This document shows positions 6,815 through 12,050 of a stretch of 14,735 nt of DNA, one piece after another; positions within the stretch are counted from its first letter, which is position 1; each line of letters begins with the position of its first letter. The stretch spans positions 1 to 14,735 of the forward strand of contig DAHXOS010000025.1 of NCBI GenBank assembly GCA_027364775.1, in the 5' to 3' direction. The notes below the pieces were generated by a model that was not told the DNA's origin, ran no database searches, and saw nothing but the letters and a program-made list of their open reading frames with translations. The DNA comes from a bacterium. GTDB lineage: Bacteria; Patescibacteriota; Microgenomatia; Daviesbacterales; UBA10151. Made by a program: the position numbers and the translations under genes.

Positions 6815-7744
6815 TTAGAAATTTTTAGAGTAATATTCTACAGTTAATTTAACTCCTGTTTTAAAGTCTACTTTTGGTTCCCAACCTAATTTTTCTTTAG
6901 CTTTTGTGTTATCTAAAGTTACATGGAGTGGATCACCCGGTCTGTTTGGACCGTGTTCAACTGCTATACCTGTTTTAAGTTCAGCCTCTATAGTTTCAAA
7001 TACCTGATTATTGGACACTTCAGTAGCAGTACTGATATTGAAGTAATCATTTTCTGGATAATCTATAGCTTTAATATTTGCTTCAACCACATCTCCAACA
7101 TAAACATAATCCCTAGTATGAAAGCCATCACCATTAATCTTAGGAATTTCTTTTTTAAGCAATTTAGAGGTAAATATAGCAATAACCCCTGCTTCTTTAT
7201 TACCATCCTGACGCGGTCCATAAACATTGGCATACCTTAAAGACACCCAGGCAATATTTTTTAAGTTTCCATAAAGTTTTAAATATAATTCTGCTGAAGC
7301 TTTAGAAACTCCATAAAATGAAGTAGGTTTTAATACAGGCGTATCTTCTCTTGTGGGTATTTTATCCTGTGATAGATCACCATAATAAGCCCCACCGGTA
7401 TTGGAATAAATAACCTTGTTGACTTTATATTTGGCAGATAACTCCATTAATTTCATCATTCCAACTATGTTCATGTCCTGGTCTTCAAAAGGGTGATCCA
7501 TGGAATAGGGAACTTCATTTTGAGCAGCTAAATGGAAAATTATTTCTGGCATAAATTCACTAAAGACTTGATCTAGTTTTTCATCTCTTATATCCAATTC
7601 ATAAAACTTGGCTTGGGGATTTAGATTTTCTTTTTTACCTGAACGGAGATTATCAACAACAGCTACTTTATGTCCTAAATCAATTAATTTATCTTGGATG
7701 TGTGAGCCTATAAATCCAGCACCGCCTGTGATTAGAGCACGCAT
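6815..7744 (-). CDS. NAD-dependent nucleotide-sugar epimerase/dehydratase (UDP-glucose 4-epimerase-like)
   Basis: This is an extended short-chain dehydrogenase/reductase acting on an NDP-sugar, most likely a UDP-glucose 4-epimerase that interconverts UDP-glucose and UDP-galactose for envelope glycans. Its 309 residues are typical. The NAD motif GGAGFIGS lies at 7-14, Asp31 follows the second strand (VVDNLRSG), and HLAAQ is at 71-75. The catalytic region has Ser114/Thr116 in YSNTGGAYYG and Tyr144-x3-Lys148 in YGVSKAS. The substrate loop RYANVYGPRQ and the C-terminal RPGDPLHVTLDNTKAKEKLGWEP are both family hallmarks. Exact specificity (4-epimerase or a related enzyme) is not determinable here. 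Its upstream region is only 45 nt before the insertion sequence, so the insertion may have altered its expression. Confidence 0.92.
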   Translation of the reverse strand: MRALITGGAGFIGSHIQDKLIDLGHKVAVVDNLRSGKKENLNPQAKFYELDIRDEKLDQVFSEFMPEIIFHLAAQNEVPYSMDHPFEDQDMNIVGMMKLMELSAKYKVNKVIYSNTGGAYYGDLSQDKIPTREDTPVLKPTSFYGVSKASAELYLKLYGNLKNIAWVSLRYANVYGPRQDGNKEAGVIAIFTSKLLKKEIPKINGDGFHTRDYVYVGDVVEANIKAIDYPENDYFNISTATEVSNNQVFETIEAELKTGIAVEHGPNRPGDPLHVTLDNTKAKEKLGWEPKVDFKTGVKLTVEYYSKNF

Positions 7745-7784
7745 AAAGTAAATTTATCTTATCAAAAAAAGCAGTTGTGAAAAA

Positions 7785-7789
7785 AGGTA
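7785..7789. repeat. Left target-site duplication of the insertion sequence
   Basis: AGGTA immediately before the left TGT terminus is repeated exactly at 8863-8867 after the right ACA terminus. This is the signature of a recent, intact transposition event. Confidence 0.85.
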
Positions 7790-7819
7790 TGTCTAGGATG
7801 TGATAGATTCCGTACAGTT
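7790..7819 (+). repeat. Left terminal inverted repeat
   Basis: The left end starts TGTCTAGGATG and ends CGTACAGTT. It matches the reverse complement of 8834-8862 at about 22 of 30 positions with one single-base gap. Such ends are the transposase binding and cleavage sites. Confidence 0.85.
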
Positions 7820-7843
7820 GAACTTTAATGAGAGGTAAATATA

Positions 7844-7858
7844 ATGGCTCTTATATGA
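7844..7858 (+). other. Four-codon mini-ORF coupled to the transposase start
   Basis: ATG 7844 reads Met-Ala-Leu-Ile-stop. It is preceded by AGAGG (7831-7835) at 8-nt spacing, the only good ribosome binding site in the element's leader. Its TGA (7856-7858) overlaps the in-frame transposase ATG 7855 as ATGA. This suggests that ribosomes load on the mini-ORF and re-initiate on the transposase. Inferred. Confidence 0.4.
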
Positions 7859-8850
7859 GAGCCTTTAAGATAGTTCCATTAGTTCAAGTCAATTCAGCTA
7901 ATTTATCTAAACATGCTTTAAAAAGATTGACTTGGTTTGATTTTTGGTACAGACATAACAAGAATATTTCCTTAACTTGTAGACACTTTGGAATATCTAG
8001 AGATACTTTTTATCTTTGGAAGGCTAGATTTAATCCAAGGAATTTACAGAGTCTGGAAGATAATTTAAAAACCAGAACTCCTCATCACTTAAGAGAGATG
8101 ACAACTCCTACCTGGATCTTAAAAAGGATCTATGATATTAGATTAAATGATCTGGAAAAGAGCAAATATGAAATACATCAGGAGCTTTTAAGGGAGGGAA
8201 TTAAAGTCTGTCATGATACTATTCAGAAAGTCATTAACAGACATTCAGAGCTTAAAAATATTCAGCACAAAGCTACTTTAAAAAAGCACAGAAATTACTC
8301 CATTCCCAGGCTCAAAGCTGCCTATGAATTAAAGGAGAAGGACTTAGGGTCTTTGGTACAAATTGATACTAAATATCTATACATCTTAGGAAAAAGGTTT
8401 TACCTGTTTGTAGCAGTTGATTGCAAATCTAGGTATGGATTTGTCTGGGCATATGGATCTTGTTCATCAGCTAATGCAGCAGATTTTCTAAGTAAAGTGA
8501 TGGATTACTTTCCCTTTAAGATAAAAGCTATCAATACTGATAATGGTAGTGAATATCTTCTAAACTTCCATAAAAAGTGTGAAGAGTTAGGCATTATCCA
8601 TTATTTCTCCCATCCCTACACTCCCAAGATGAATTCCCGGGCAGAAAGACTGATTCAAACAGCTGAATATGAATTCTTTAACTACCAAGCTGATTTGATG
8701 CCTCTTTTAAAAGAAATTAATCAAAGATGTGAAATATTTAATGACAAATACAATAACAAGAGATTTCATCAAGCTATCCACTATCAAACTCCAAAGGAAT
8801 ATGTTACAAATCTATTACTTAGGAAAGGAGAGGAATTGTACGTTATCTAG
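7855..8850 (+). CDS. DDE transposase with integrase core domain
   Basis: The protein cuts and joins the element's ends. From ATG 7855 it has 331 residues. The N-terminal third holds helix-turn-helix DNA-binding segments (NISLTCRHFGISRDTFYLW). The rest is an RNase H-like integrase core with catalytic Asp171 (LVQIDTKY), Asp229 (NTDNGSEYL) and Glu264 (NSRAERLIQ), a D-58-D-34-E layout. The C-terminal FNDKYNNKRFHQAIHYQTPKEY is the usual end of such cores. ATG 7828 is an alternative start adding nine residues but has no ribosome binding site. All catalytic residues are present, so the enzyme is probably active. Confidence 0.92.
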   Translation: MRAFKIVPLVQVNSANLSKHALKRLTWFDFWYRHNKNISLTCRHFGISRDTFYLWKARFNPRNLQSLEDNLKTRTPHHLREMTTPTWILKRIYDIRLNDLEKSKYEIHQELLREGIKVCHDTIQKVINRHSELKNIQHKATLKKHRNYSIPRLKAAYELKEKDLGSLVQIDTKYLYILGKRFYLFVAVDCKSRYGFVWAYGSCSSANAADFLSKVMDYFPFKIKAINTDNGSEYLLNFHKKCEELGIIHYFSHPYTPKMNSRAERLIQTAEYEFFNYQADLMPLLKEINQRCEIFNDKYNNKRFHQAIHYQTPKEYVTNLLLRKGEELYVI

Positions 8851-8862
8851 TCATCCTGCACA
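8834..8862 (-). repeat. Right terminal inverted repeat
   Basis: Read on the minus strand from 8862 it begins TGTGCAGGATG and ends CGTACAATT, matching the left end. The transposase stop TAG (8848-8850) is inside it. Confidence 0.85.
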
Positions 8863-8867
8863 AGGTA
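8863..8867. repeat. Right target-site duplication of the insertion sequence
   Basis: AGGTA repeats 7785-7789 exactly. Its last base is adjacent to the TTGACA (8868) of the next promoter. Confidence 0.85.
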
Positions 8868-8896
8868 TTGACAATATACAATATATTGTATATTAT
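8868..8896 (+). promoter_or_regulatory. Strong sigma70-type promoter of the structured RNA
   Basis: A consensus TTGACA (8868-8873), 17-nt spacer and TATTAT (8891-8896) predict a start near 8903. No protein gene follows; the predicted start coincides with the first base of the RNA's closing stem. The insertion sequence has replaced everything upstream of the -35 box. Confidence 0.85.
8873..8894. promoter_or_regulatory. 22-bp perfect palindrome, probable repressor operator
   Basis: The segment is a perfect palindrome whose core is TACAATATATTGTA (8877-8890 region). It fills the spacer and overlaps the last base of the -35 box and four bases of the -10 box. A dimeric regulator bound here would block RNA polymerase. 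A cruciform is also possible. The binding protein is unknown. Confidence 0.7.
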
Positions 8897-8902
8897 TCTA
8901 AC

Positions 8903-9032
8903 ACTTACGTTCGTGATTAGCGCAAGTTAATCAAGAATATTAACCTCCGGGTTAATATTCTGAATGTAGGTAATCGGTTGTGTTTCGCAAGTTACACGAC
9001 TTTTCGAAGAGAGCCCCGCAAGGGGCTTTTTT
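8903..9032 (+). ncRNA. Structured small RNA, about 130 nt, class unknown
   Basis: Predicted from the promoter, fold and terminator. P1 pairs ACUUACGUUC (8903-8912) with GAAUGUAGGU (8962-8971): eight Watson-Crick and two G-U pairs. Inside P1 sit two back-to-back hairpins. P2 (8914-8933) has 8 bp and a GCAA loop; P3 (8934-8961) has 12 bp and a UCCG loop closed by C-G. Only G8913 is left unpaired, so the unit is a tight three-way junction. After a short linker, P4 (8977-9000) has 7 bp, a UU/UU internal loop, one C-G pair and a GCAA loop. The intrinsic terminator at 9012-9032 ends it. GCAA and UNCG loops are among the most stable tetraloops. No good ORF is present. It does not look like tmRNA, RNase P, SRP or 6S RNA. 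Function unknown; trans-acting RNA or regulatory RNA are possibilities. Confidence 0.75.
9012..9032 (+). terminator. Intrinsic terminator of the structured RNA
   Basis: AGCCCC (9012-9017), loop GCAA and GGGGCT (9022-9027) are followed by a run of six T (9027-9032). It is the strongest terminator hairpin in the window. Confidence 0.92.
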
Positions 9033-9082
9033 CGTGCATTAAAACTGTTATCTAATATTTATAGATAACCTATTGATGAGGT

Positions 9083-9547
9083 TTACTTCTTTTTTAGACC
9101 ATCGAGTATCTTAACTAGGTTTTTTAATTCTGTCGTTTGGTTTTTAAGCTCTATCATCTGTTGTTCTTGTAAATTTGCCATATAGGTCAATGTAATATGA
9201 TCTGTTTCTACTTTAGCATCTTGCTGTTTTTGAATTACATTTTGACCAACCATAATGATTGGTAGCAGTACTAATTGTAAAAAAGTCTGAGCAATCCAGG
9301 TCACTAAAGCAATTAAACTTACACTAACCATCCATTGGGGAAAAATATTCAAACTAAATGCTTGAGTTAATACAGCTGGTAAAGAAACAAAAGTAAGTAA
9401 ACAAAATAAATAAGCACTCCACATAGTGCCAATCCTCTTAGTGATAGCAACAGCTATTTTGGTATTAAATTTATCAAGCCCCTTAAGTTCTTTTGTTAGT
9501 AGATTATTAGGATGAACAACGTTGATATTTGGTTTTTTTAAATCCAT
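9083..9547 (-). CDS. DUF1003-like small membrane protein
   Basis: This is a 154-residue protein with two membrane segments (about 42-64 and 72-102) and a polar, probably coiled-coil tail (118-154, with LQEQQMIELKNQTTELKNL). The segment after the second helix, LPIIMVGQN followed by a charged helix, resembles the PIIMMSQNRQ region of DUF1003 proteins, whose function is unknown. The start ATG 9547 has an AAGGA ribosome binding site 5 nt upstream. The nearest visible upstream promoter on this strand is the duplicated one at 9772-9745, which would give a 5' leader of about 190 nt. The family call is from memory of the motif pattern and is moderately sure. Confidence 0.65.
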   Translation of the reverse strand: MDLKKPNINVVHPNNLLTKELKGLDKFNTKIAVAITKRIGTMWSAYLFCLLTFVSLPAVLTQAFSLNIFPQWMVSVSLIALVTWIAQTFLQLVLLPIIMVGQNVIQKQQDAKVETDHITLTYMANLQEQQMIELKNQTTELKNLVKILDGLKKK

Positions 9548-9858
9548 AATATTCCTTAAATTATTTACTGTGCAGTTATCTACCTACCATTAAATAATAA
9601 CATAAATAGCCTTTATCTAAATTAGTTTATCTTAAGTTTAGTCTATTATTGAAATTTATGGATTTTTAAATAGATGATTTCTAATTATTTAAACCAGGAA
9701 ATTAAATGGATGCAATTTTTACCCTTGGACTTATATTTCCTGTCATTATAAGCTGGATTATAAAAAATACAATCATAAATGCCGAAAAAGGAATTTGTTG
9801 TGGAAGAGCTTACACCGCCAATTTATGAGAGTAAGGTACCTTACGCCATCCTATAATT
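9548..9858. other. Intergenic region with duplicated promoter remnant
   Basis: No full gene is seen. The stretch holds the duplicated promoter and start region (9707-9780) and a 25-codon plus-strand ORF (9779-9856, MPKKEFVVEELTPPIYESK onward) with protein-like composition but no ribosome binding site. A 14-bp perfect palindrome, GTAAGGTACCTTAC (9831-9844), also lies here just beyond the stop of the 181-aa gene. Confidence 0.5.
9707..9780 (-). repeat. Degenerate copy of the promoter and start of the 181-aa gene
   Basis: Positions 9726-9753 match 10396-10423 at 27 of 28 bases, with weaker similarity (about 17 of 27) continuing to 9780. TGGATGCA at 9707 matches the same string at 10384. The copy keeps TTGTAT (9772-9767), a 16-nt spacer and TATAAT (9750-9745) on the minus strand. 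However, the ATG used by the intact gene is ATA here, and the frame soon diverges and stops. It is a truncated duplicate. Confidence 0.75.
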
Positions 9859-10404
9859 TTATCGAAGTTGTATATCTGATGCACGATGAAATGTCAGTCT
9901 AGTACCATTAAAAACATCTAATTCTATTCTGCCATTATAGCCACGAAGACCGTCGGGCACCTCAAGCAAGAATTGAGTAGGTTTTGAATTACCATTTACA
10001 TCAACTGCGACATATCTCAAAAAATCAGGATATAAATTAACACCTGGCATGTTTCTTAGGTTTAAGACAACCATAGTATGGGTAAATACTTCATCTAATG
10101 GCGCAACATGTTCATCGTCTGCCGAAAATTTGACAGTTAGTAAATGGTTTTTACCTGCAAGAATAACTCCATCTTCACCATCGTCTGGCATACTTGCTCG
10201 GAATGTAGTAGGTGCAGTTCTTGTATCTGGTCTTGCAACAGGAGGTCTTTCAAAAACTGATTCGTATTCTACTATAGCTTCACAGATAAGCTCATCTGCA
10301 CCTTGCGGCAAATCTGGACGTTCAAGAAGACCTTTTAAATACTGTTGCCTTGGATGAACAATTGGTTCTTTCCATACAAATTGTGGATGCATTTCTGGAC
10401 TCAT
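9859..10404 (-). CDS. Unknown protein, 181 residues
   Basis: I do not recognise this family. It is a soluble-looking, acidic, beta-rich protein with no signal peptide or membrane segment. Its N-terminus is proline-rich (MHPQFVWKEPIVHPRQQY) and a variable linker (RPPVARPDTRTAPTTF) follows near the middle. The C-terminal half has alternating hydrophobic strands (HTMVVLNLRNM, YVAVDVNGN, TQFLLEVPDG, RIELDVFNGT). The ATG at 10416 overlaps the -10 box TATAAT (10420-10415), so the next ATG, 10404, is taken as the start. It has AGGA 4 nt upstream and lies 10 nt after the -10 box. A second, broken copy of its promoter and start lies downstream. Confidence 0.7.
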   Translation of the reverse strand: MSPEMHPQFVWKEPIVHPRQQYLKGLLERPDLPQGADELICEAIVEYESVFERPPVARPDTRTAPTTFRASMPDDGEDGVILAGKNHLLTVKFSADDEHVAPLDEVFTHTMVVLNLRNMPGVNLYPDFLRYVAVDVNGNSKPTQFLLEVPDGLRGYNGRIELDVFNGTRLTFHRASDIQLR

Positions 10405-10414
10405 ATTTCCTGTC

Positions 10415-10442
10415 ATTATAAGCCAAATTTTGAAAAATGCAA
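10415..10442 (-). promoter_or_regulatory. Promoter of the 181-aa unknown gene
   Basis: On the minus strand TTGCAT (10442-10437), a 16-nt spacer and TATAAT (10420-10415) precede ATG 10404 by 10 nt, giving a leader of only a few nucleotides. The same arrangement is duplicated at 9772-9745. Confidence 0.65.
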
Positions 10443-10495
10443 CGGTAAATACGATCTTACAAGCATTGCTGAGGCAAATTCAAAAGGGTATTTTA

Positions 10496-10773
10496 ATGGA
10501 CGAGGAAGCTGTAAGTAGTAAGAAAAGATATTACTGTCCTGAAGATTGAAAAATCAGACATTCGAATTGAACAATACGATACAGAAGCTGTTAAGAATTT
10601 TACTTTGTTTAGGCAATCACCATAGAAAGTTGGCTATTCTAGATAGAAAAGTACTTTGGAAGGTAGTCTTAATATTCTGTCTCAAGCGCATAGCCGAGAA
10701 ATAATGAGAAGGATAGAAAATGAGCAATTAACTCTAGAAATGTTTAATTTTTTGAAACTTTCAAGGTTTATTT
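10496..10773 (+). pseudogene. Decayed ORF of unknown function
   Basis: ATG 10496 has an AAGGG ribosome binding site 7 nt upstream and opens 17 codons (MDEEAVSSKKRYYCPED) before TGA. Shifting frame gives ITVLKIEKSDIRIEQYDTEA and onward to FRQSP-stop. A further frame gives NILSQAHSREIMRRIENE followed by LTLEMFNFLKL and a stop at 10773. All three pieces have protein-like composition and follow one another, as expected of a gene broken by indels. The family was not identified. Chance open frames in AT-rich DNA are the alternative. Nothing else was seen in the 374-nt gap upstream of 10791. Confidence 0.35.
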
Positions 10774-10782
10774 AGGTATAAT
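10752..10782 (+). promoter_or_regulatory. Promoter of the 81-aa gene, leaderless arrangement
   Basis: TTGAAA (10752-10757), a 19-nt spacer (long) and a consensus TATAAT (10777-10782) lie 8 nt before ATG 10791. The short distance predicts a leader of zero to two nucleotides. Confidence 0.5.
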
Positions 10783-10790
10783 AGCAAAAT

Positions 10791-11036
10791 ATGGATAAAA
10801 ATTGGTTAAAGAAAAATGGTAGAAAAGTTATGAAAGGCTATAGCTTAGCGGTAGCTAATAAATATGATATTACTTCAACAGAAGATGTAGTAAAAATCTT
10901 GAAAGTGGTTGATATTGATAATGCAAATGAGGAATATGCCAAAGAATTTTCTAAAATGTTACAACTTTTTGAGAAAACGGTAAAAAAGAGACTGAATCAA
11001 TCGATAACGCAAAAAAAGCCTGAGGTAGTAAATTAA
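10791..11036 (+). CDS. Unknown small basic protein, 81 residues
   Basis: I do not recognise this gene. It encodes an 81-residue, lysine-rich, probably all-helical protein (NWLKKNGRKVMKGYSLAV near the start, FSKMLQLFEKTVKKRLNQ near the end) without membrane segments. It has a well-placed promoter with a consensus -10 box. It converges on the XRE regulator gene so tightly that the two TAA codons overlap (11033-11036), leaving no room for a terminator between them; each transcript would be antisense to the other's 3' end. Confidence 0.55.
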   Translation: MDKNWLKKNGRKVMKGYSLAVANKYDITSTEDVVKILKVVDIDNANEEYAKEFSKMLQLFEKTVKKRLNQSITQKKPEVVN

Positions 11037-11227
11037 ATTTTTATTGTTATCTTAAGTGCTTTGGCTATTCTGCCTAGAATATCGGAAGAAACATTAACTT
11101 CTGCTCTCTCAACCATAGCATAGTAATTTACTGTTATATCAGCAGCTTTAGCTACTTCTTCTTGTGTAAGCTTTTTCTTTTCCCTAGCTTCTTTTACTTG
11201 TTTTGCAATATCCCCTCTGGTGCTCAT
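11033..11227 (-). CDS. XRE-family helix-turn-helix regulator
   Basis: This is a 64-residue single-domain DNA-binding protein of the Cro/C1 (XRE) type. The HTH is complete: AKQVKEAREKKKLTQEEVAKAADITVNYYAMVER carries the scaffold helix, the TQEEVAK helix 2 and a recognition helix around VNYYAMVERAE. The rest, SSDILGRIAKALKITIKI, closes the fold. A start at TTG 11242 would overlap the TATAAT at 11239-11234. ATG 11227 lies 6 nt after that box and begins MSTRGDIAKQ, so it is preferred as a leaderless start. It is a candidate ligand for one of the palindromic operators in this window, but there is no direct evidence. Confidence 0.88.
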   Translation of the reverse strand: MSTRGDIAKQVKEAREKKKLTQEEVAKAADITVNYYAMVERAEVNVSSDILGRIAKALKITIKI

Positions 11228-11233
11228 ATTACG

Positions 11234-11239
11234 ATTATA
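11234..11239 (-). promoter_or_regulatory. -10 box of the XRE regulator gene
   Basis: A consensus TATAAT on the minus strand lies 6 nt before ATG 11227. No good -35 box is seen at normal spacing. A leaderless message is predicted. Confidence 0.5.
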
Positions 11240-11278
11240 CAACTTTACTAGTGATTTTTAATAAATTCAAACAATTTT

Positions 11279-11986
11279 TTAAAATTTGCCAATGTTTCCT
11301 TTGGCTATTTTTCTTGCATCTTTGGGTTTAGTGGAAGATAGTGCAAGTTGCAGTGATATTAGCTCTCCAGCAGAAAGCTTTGTCATCATTCCGGTTAAAT
11401 AGGCTATTAGATCATGTTCTTCTAGTTCATCTTGTTTTTGCAACGGATAAGCAAAATGTTTAGAAAGTTTAAATTCAACAATTTTAAAGTGATAATTATT
11501 TAAGTTCTCAATAGCCTGAGGTAAATATTCATTAATTGTTTTAACACTCACTTGCGGAAGATATGATAATAGACTTCTTTTTAAAGTGTTTACCTCTTTC
11601 ATACTTGTTCTAATTAAATATCTAATACCTTCTTTTTGAGTAGATACTATTTCTAAAGAAAACCTTGGCTTTTTACCAATAAATTTATCAAAGTATGATC
11701 TTTGACTTCCTAAGGCATTAATTAAAGAAAATAACTGCTGGGTAGTATATGAGCTTTGTTCTGTTTTAAAAGGAGGAGTGAGTTCTAGAAGAATAGATTG
11801 TTCATTAAGAGATTTTCTAATATTTAATAATTTACGAATGAAATAAACTAGTACCAATAATAAAATAACGGAAACAAAGATAAAGATACTAGTTGATATA
11901 AGATCAGAAGAGATAGAAACAGAGCCTTTGGATTTTAATAATCCATTAATAATATTACTAGCTTTGAAATTTTCAATATTTACCAT
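11279..11986 (-). CDS. Membrane-anchored protein, probably N-terminal fragment of a larger ATPase-linked protein
   Basis: The protein has 235 residues. One strong membrane segment lies near residues 30-51 (STSIFIFVSVILLLVLVYFI), followed by basic residues, so the C-terminal part is probably cytoplasmic. That domain carries ILLELTPPFKTEQSSYTTQQ, LIRTSMKEVNTLKRSLLSYLP and EFKLSKHFAYPLQKQDELEE. From memory, these match the N-terminal domain of long CPR proteins that continue into a VirB4/HerA-like (DUF87/TraG) ATPase domain used in DNA or protein transfer. Here the frame ends where that ATPase region would begin, and no ATPase follows downstream. It may be a truncated copy or a stand-alone paralogue. 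The link to that family is recollection, not a search result. Confidence 0.6.
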   Translation of the reverse strand: MVNIENFKASNIINGLLKSKGSVSISSDLISTSIFIFVSVILLLVLVYFIRKLLNIRKSLNEQSILLELTPPFKTEQSSYTTQQLFSLINALGSQRSYFDKFIGKKPRFSLEIVSTQKEGIRYLIRTSMKEVNTLKRSLLSYLPQVSVKTINEYLPQAIENLNNYHFKIVEFKLSKHFAYPLQKQDELEEHDLIAYLTGMMTKLSAGELISLQLALSSTKPKDARKIAKGNIGKF

Positions 11987-12016
11987 ATCTGCTCAAGGCA
12001 GATTGAGGCAAGTATA
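11987..12016 (-). promoter_or_regulatory. Extended -10 promoter and leader hairpin of the 235-aa gene
   Basis: On the minus strand TGCTATACT has an extended -10 form (TATACT at 12016-12011), predicting a start near 12004. The leader of about 18 nt contains ATCTGC (11987-11992) and GCAGAT (11998-12003), a 6-bp hairpin touching the start codon at 11986. It could hinder initiation. Confidence 0.4.
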
Positions 12017-12050
12017 GCATAATTGATTTTAATAAAGGGGTGTAGCGTAA

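Larger units (their letters stand above)
7790..8862 (+). mobile_element. Complete insertion sequence with DDE transposase (IS481/IS3-like)
   Basis: The element is 1,073 bp, bounded by TGT...ACA and flanked by the 5-bp duplication AGGTA. Its terminal inverted repeats are 7790-7819 and 8834-8862. Aligned with one gap they share TGT, AGGATG, TAGAT, CGTACA and TT, about 22 of 30 positions. The single gene fills the element and its stop codon lies inside the right repeat. Intact duplications, repeats and ORF suggest recent, possibly active transposition. The one-ORF layout and TGT ends fit IS481-like elements better than two-frame IS3 elements, but the family was not confirmed by search. Confidence 0.9.

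Noticed and set aside
6923..7240. Plus-strand open frame of 105 codons
   Set aside because: Lies wholly antisense inside the well-supported epimerase gene.
8729..8920. Plus-strand open frame of 63 codons
   Set aside because: Overlaps the transposase in another frame and runs across the insertion end, the palindromic promoter and the RNA start.
8903..9032. Structured RNA as part of the insertion sequence, or a CRISPR or tracr-type element
   Set aside because: The insertion ends at 8862 with a matching target duplication, so the RNA is outside it. There are no direct repeats with spacers and no Cas genes.
10049..10357. Plus-strand open frame of 102 codons
   Set aside because: Antisense to the 181-aa gene, which has its own promoter and ribosome site; composition is not protein-like.
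10791..11227. Toxin-antitoxin pair made of the 81-aa protein and the XRE regulator
   Set aside because: The genes converge instead of forming an operon, each has its own promoter, and the 81-aa protein has no recognisable toxin motif.
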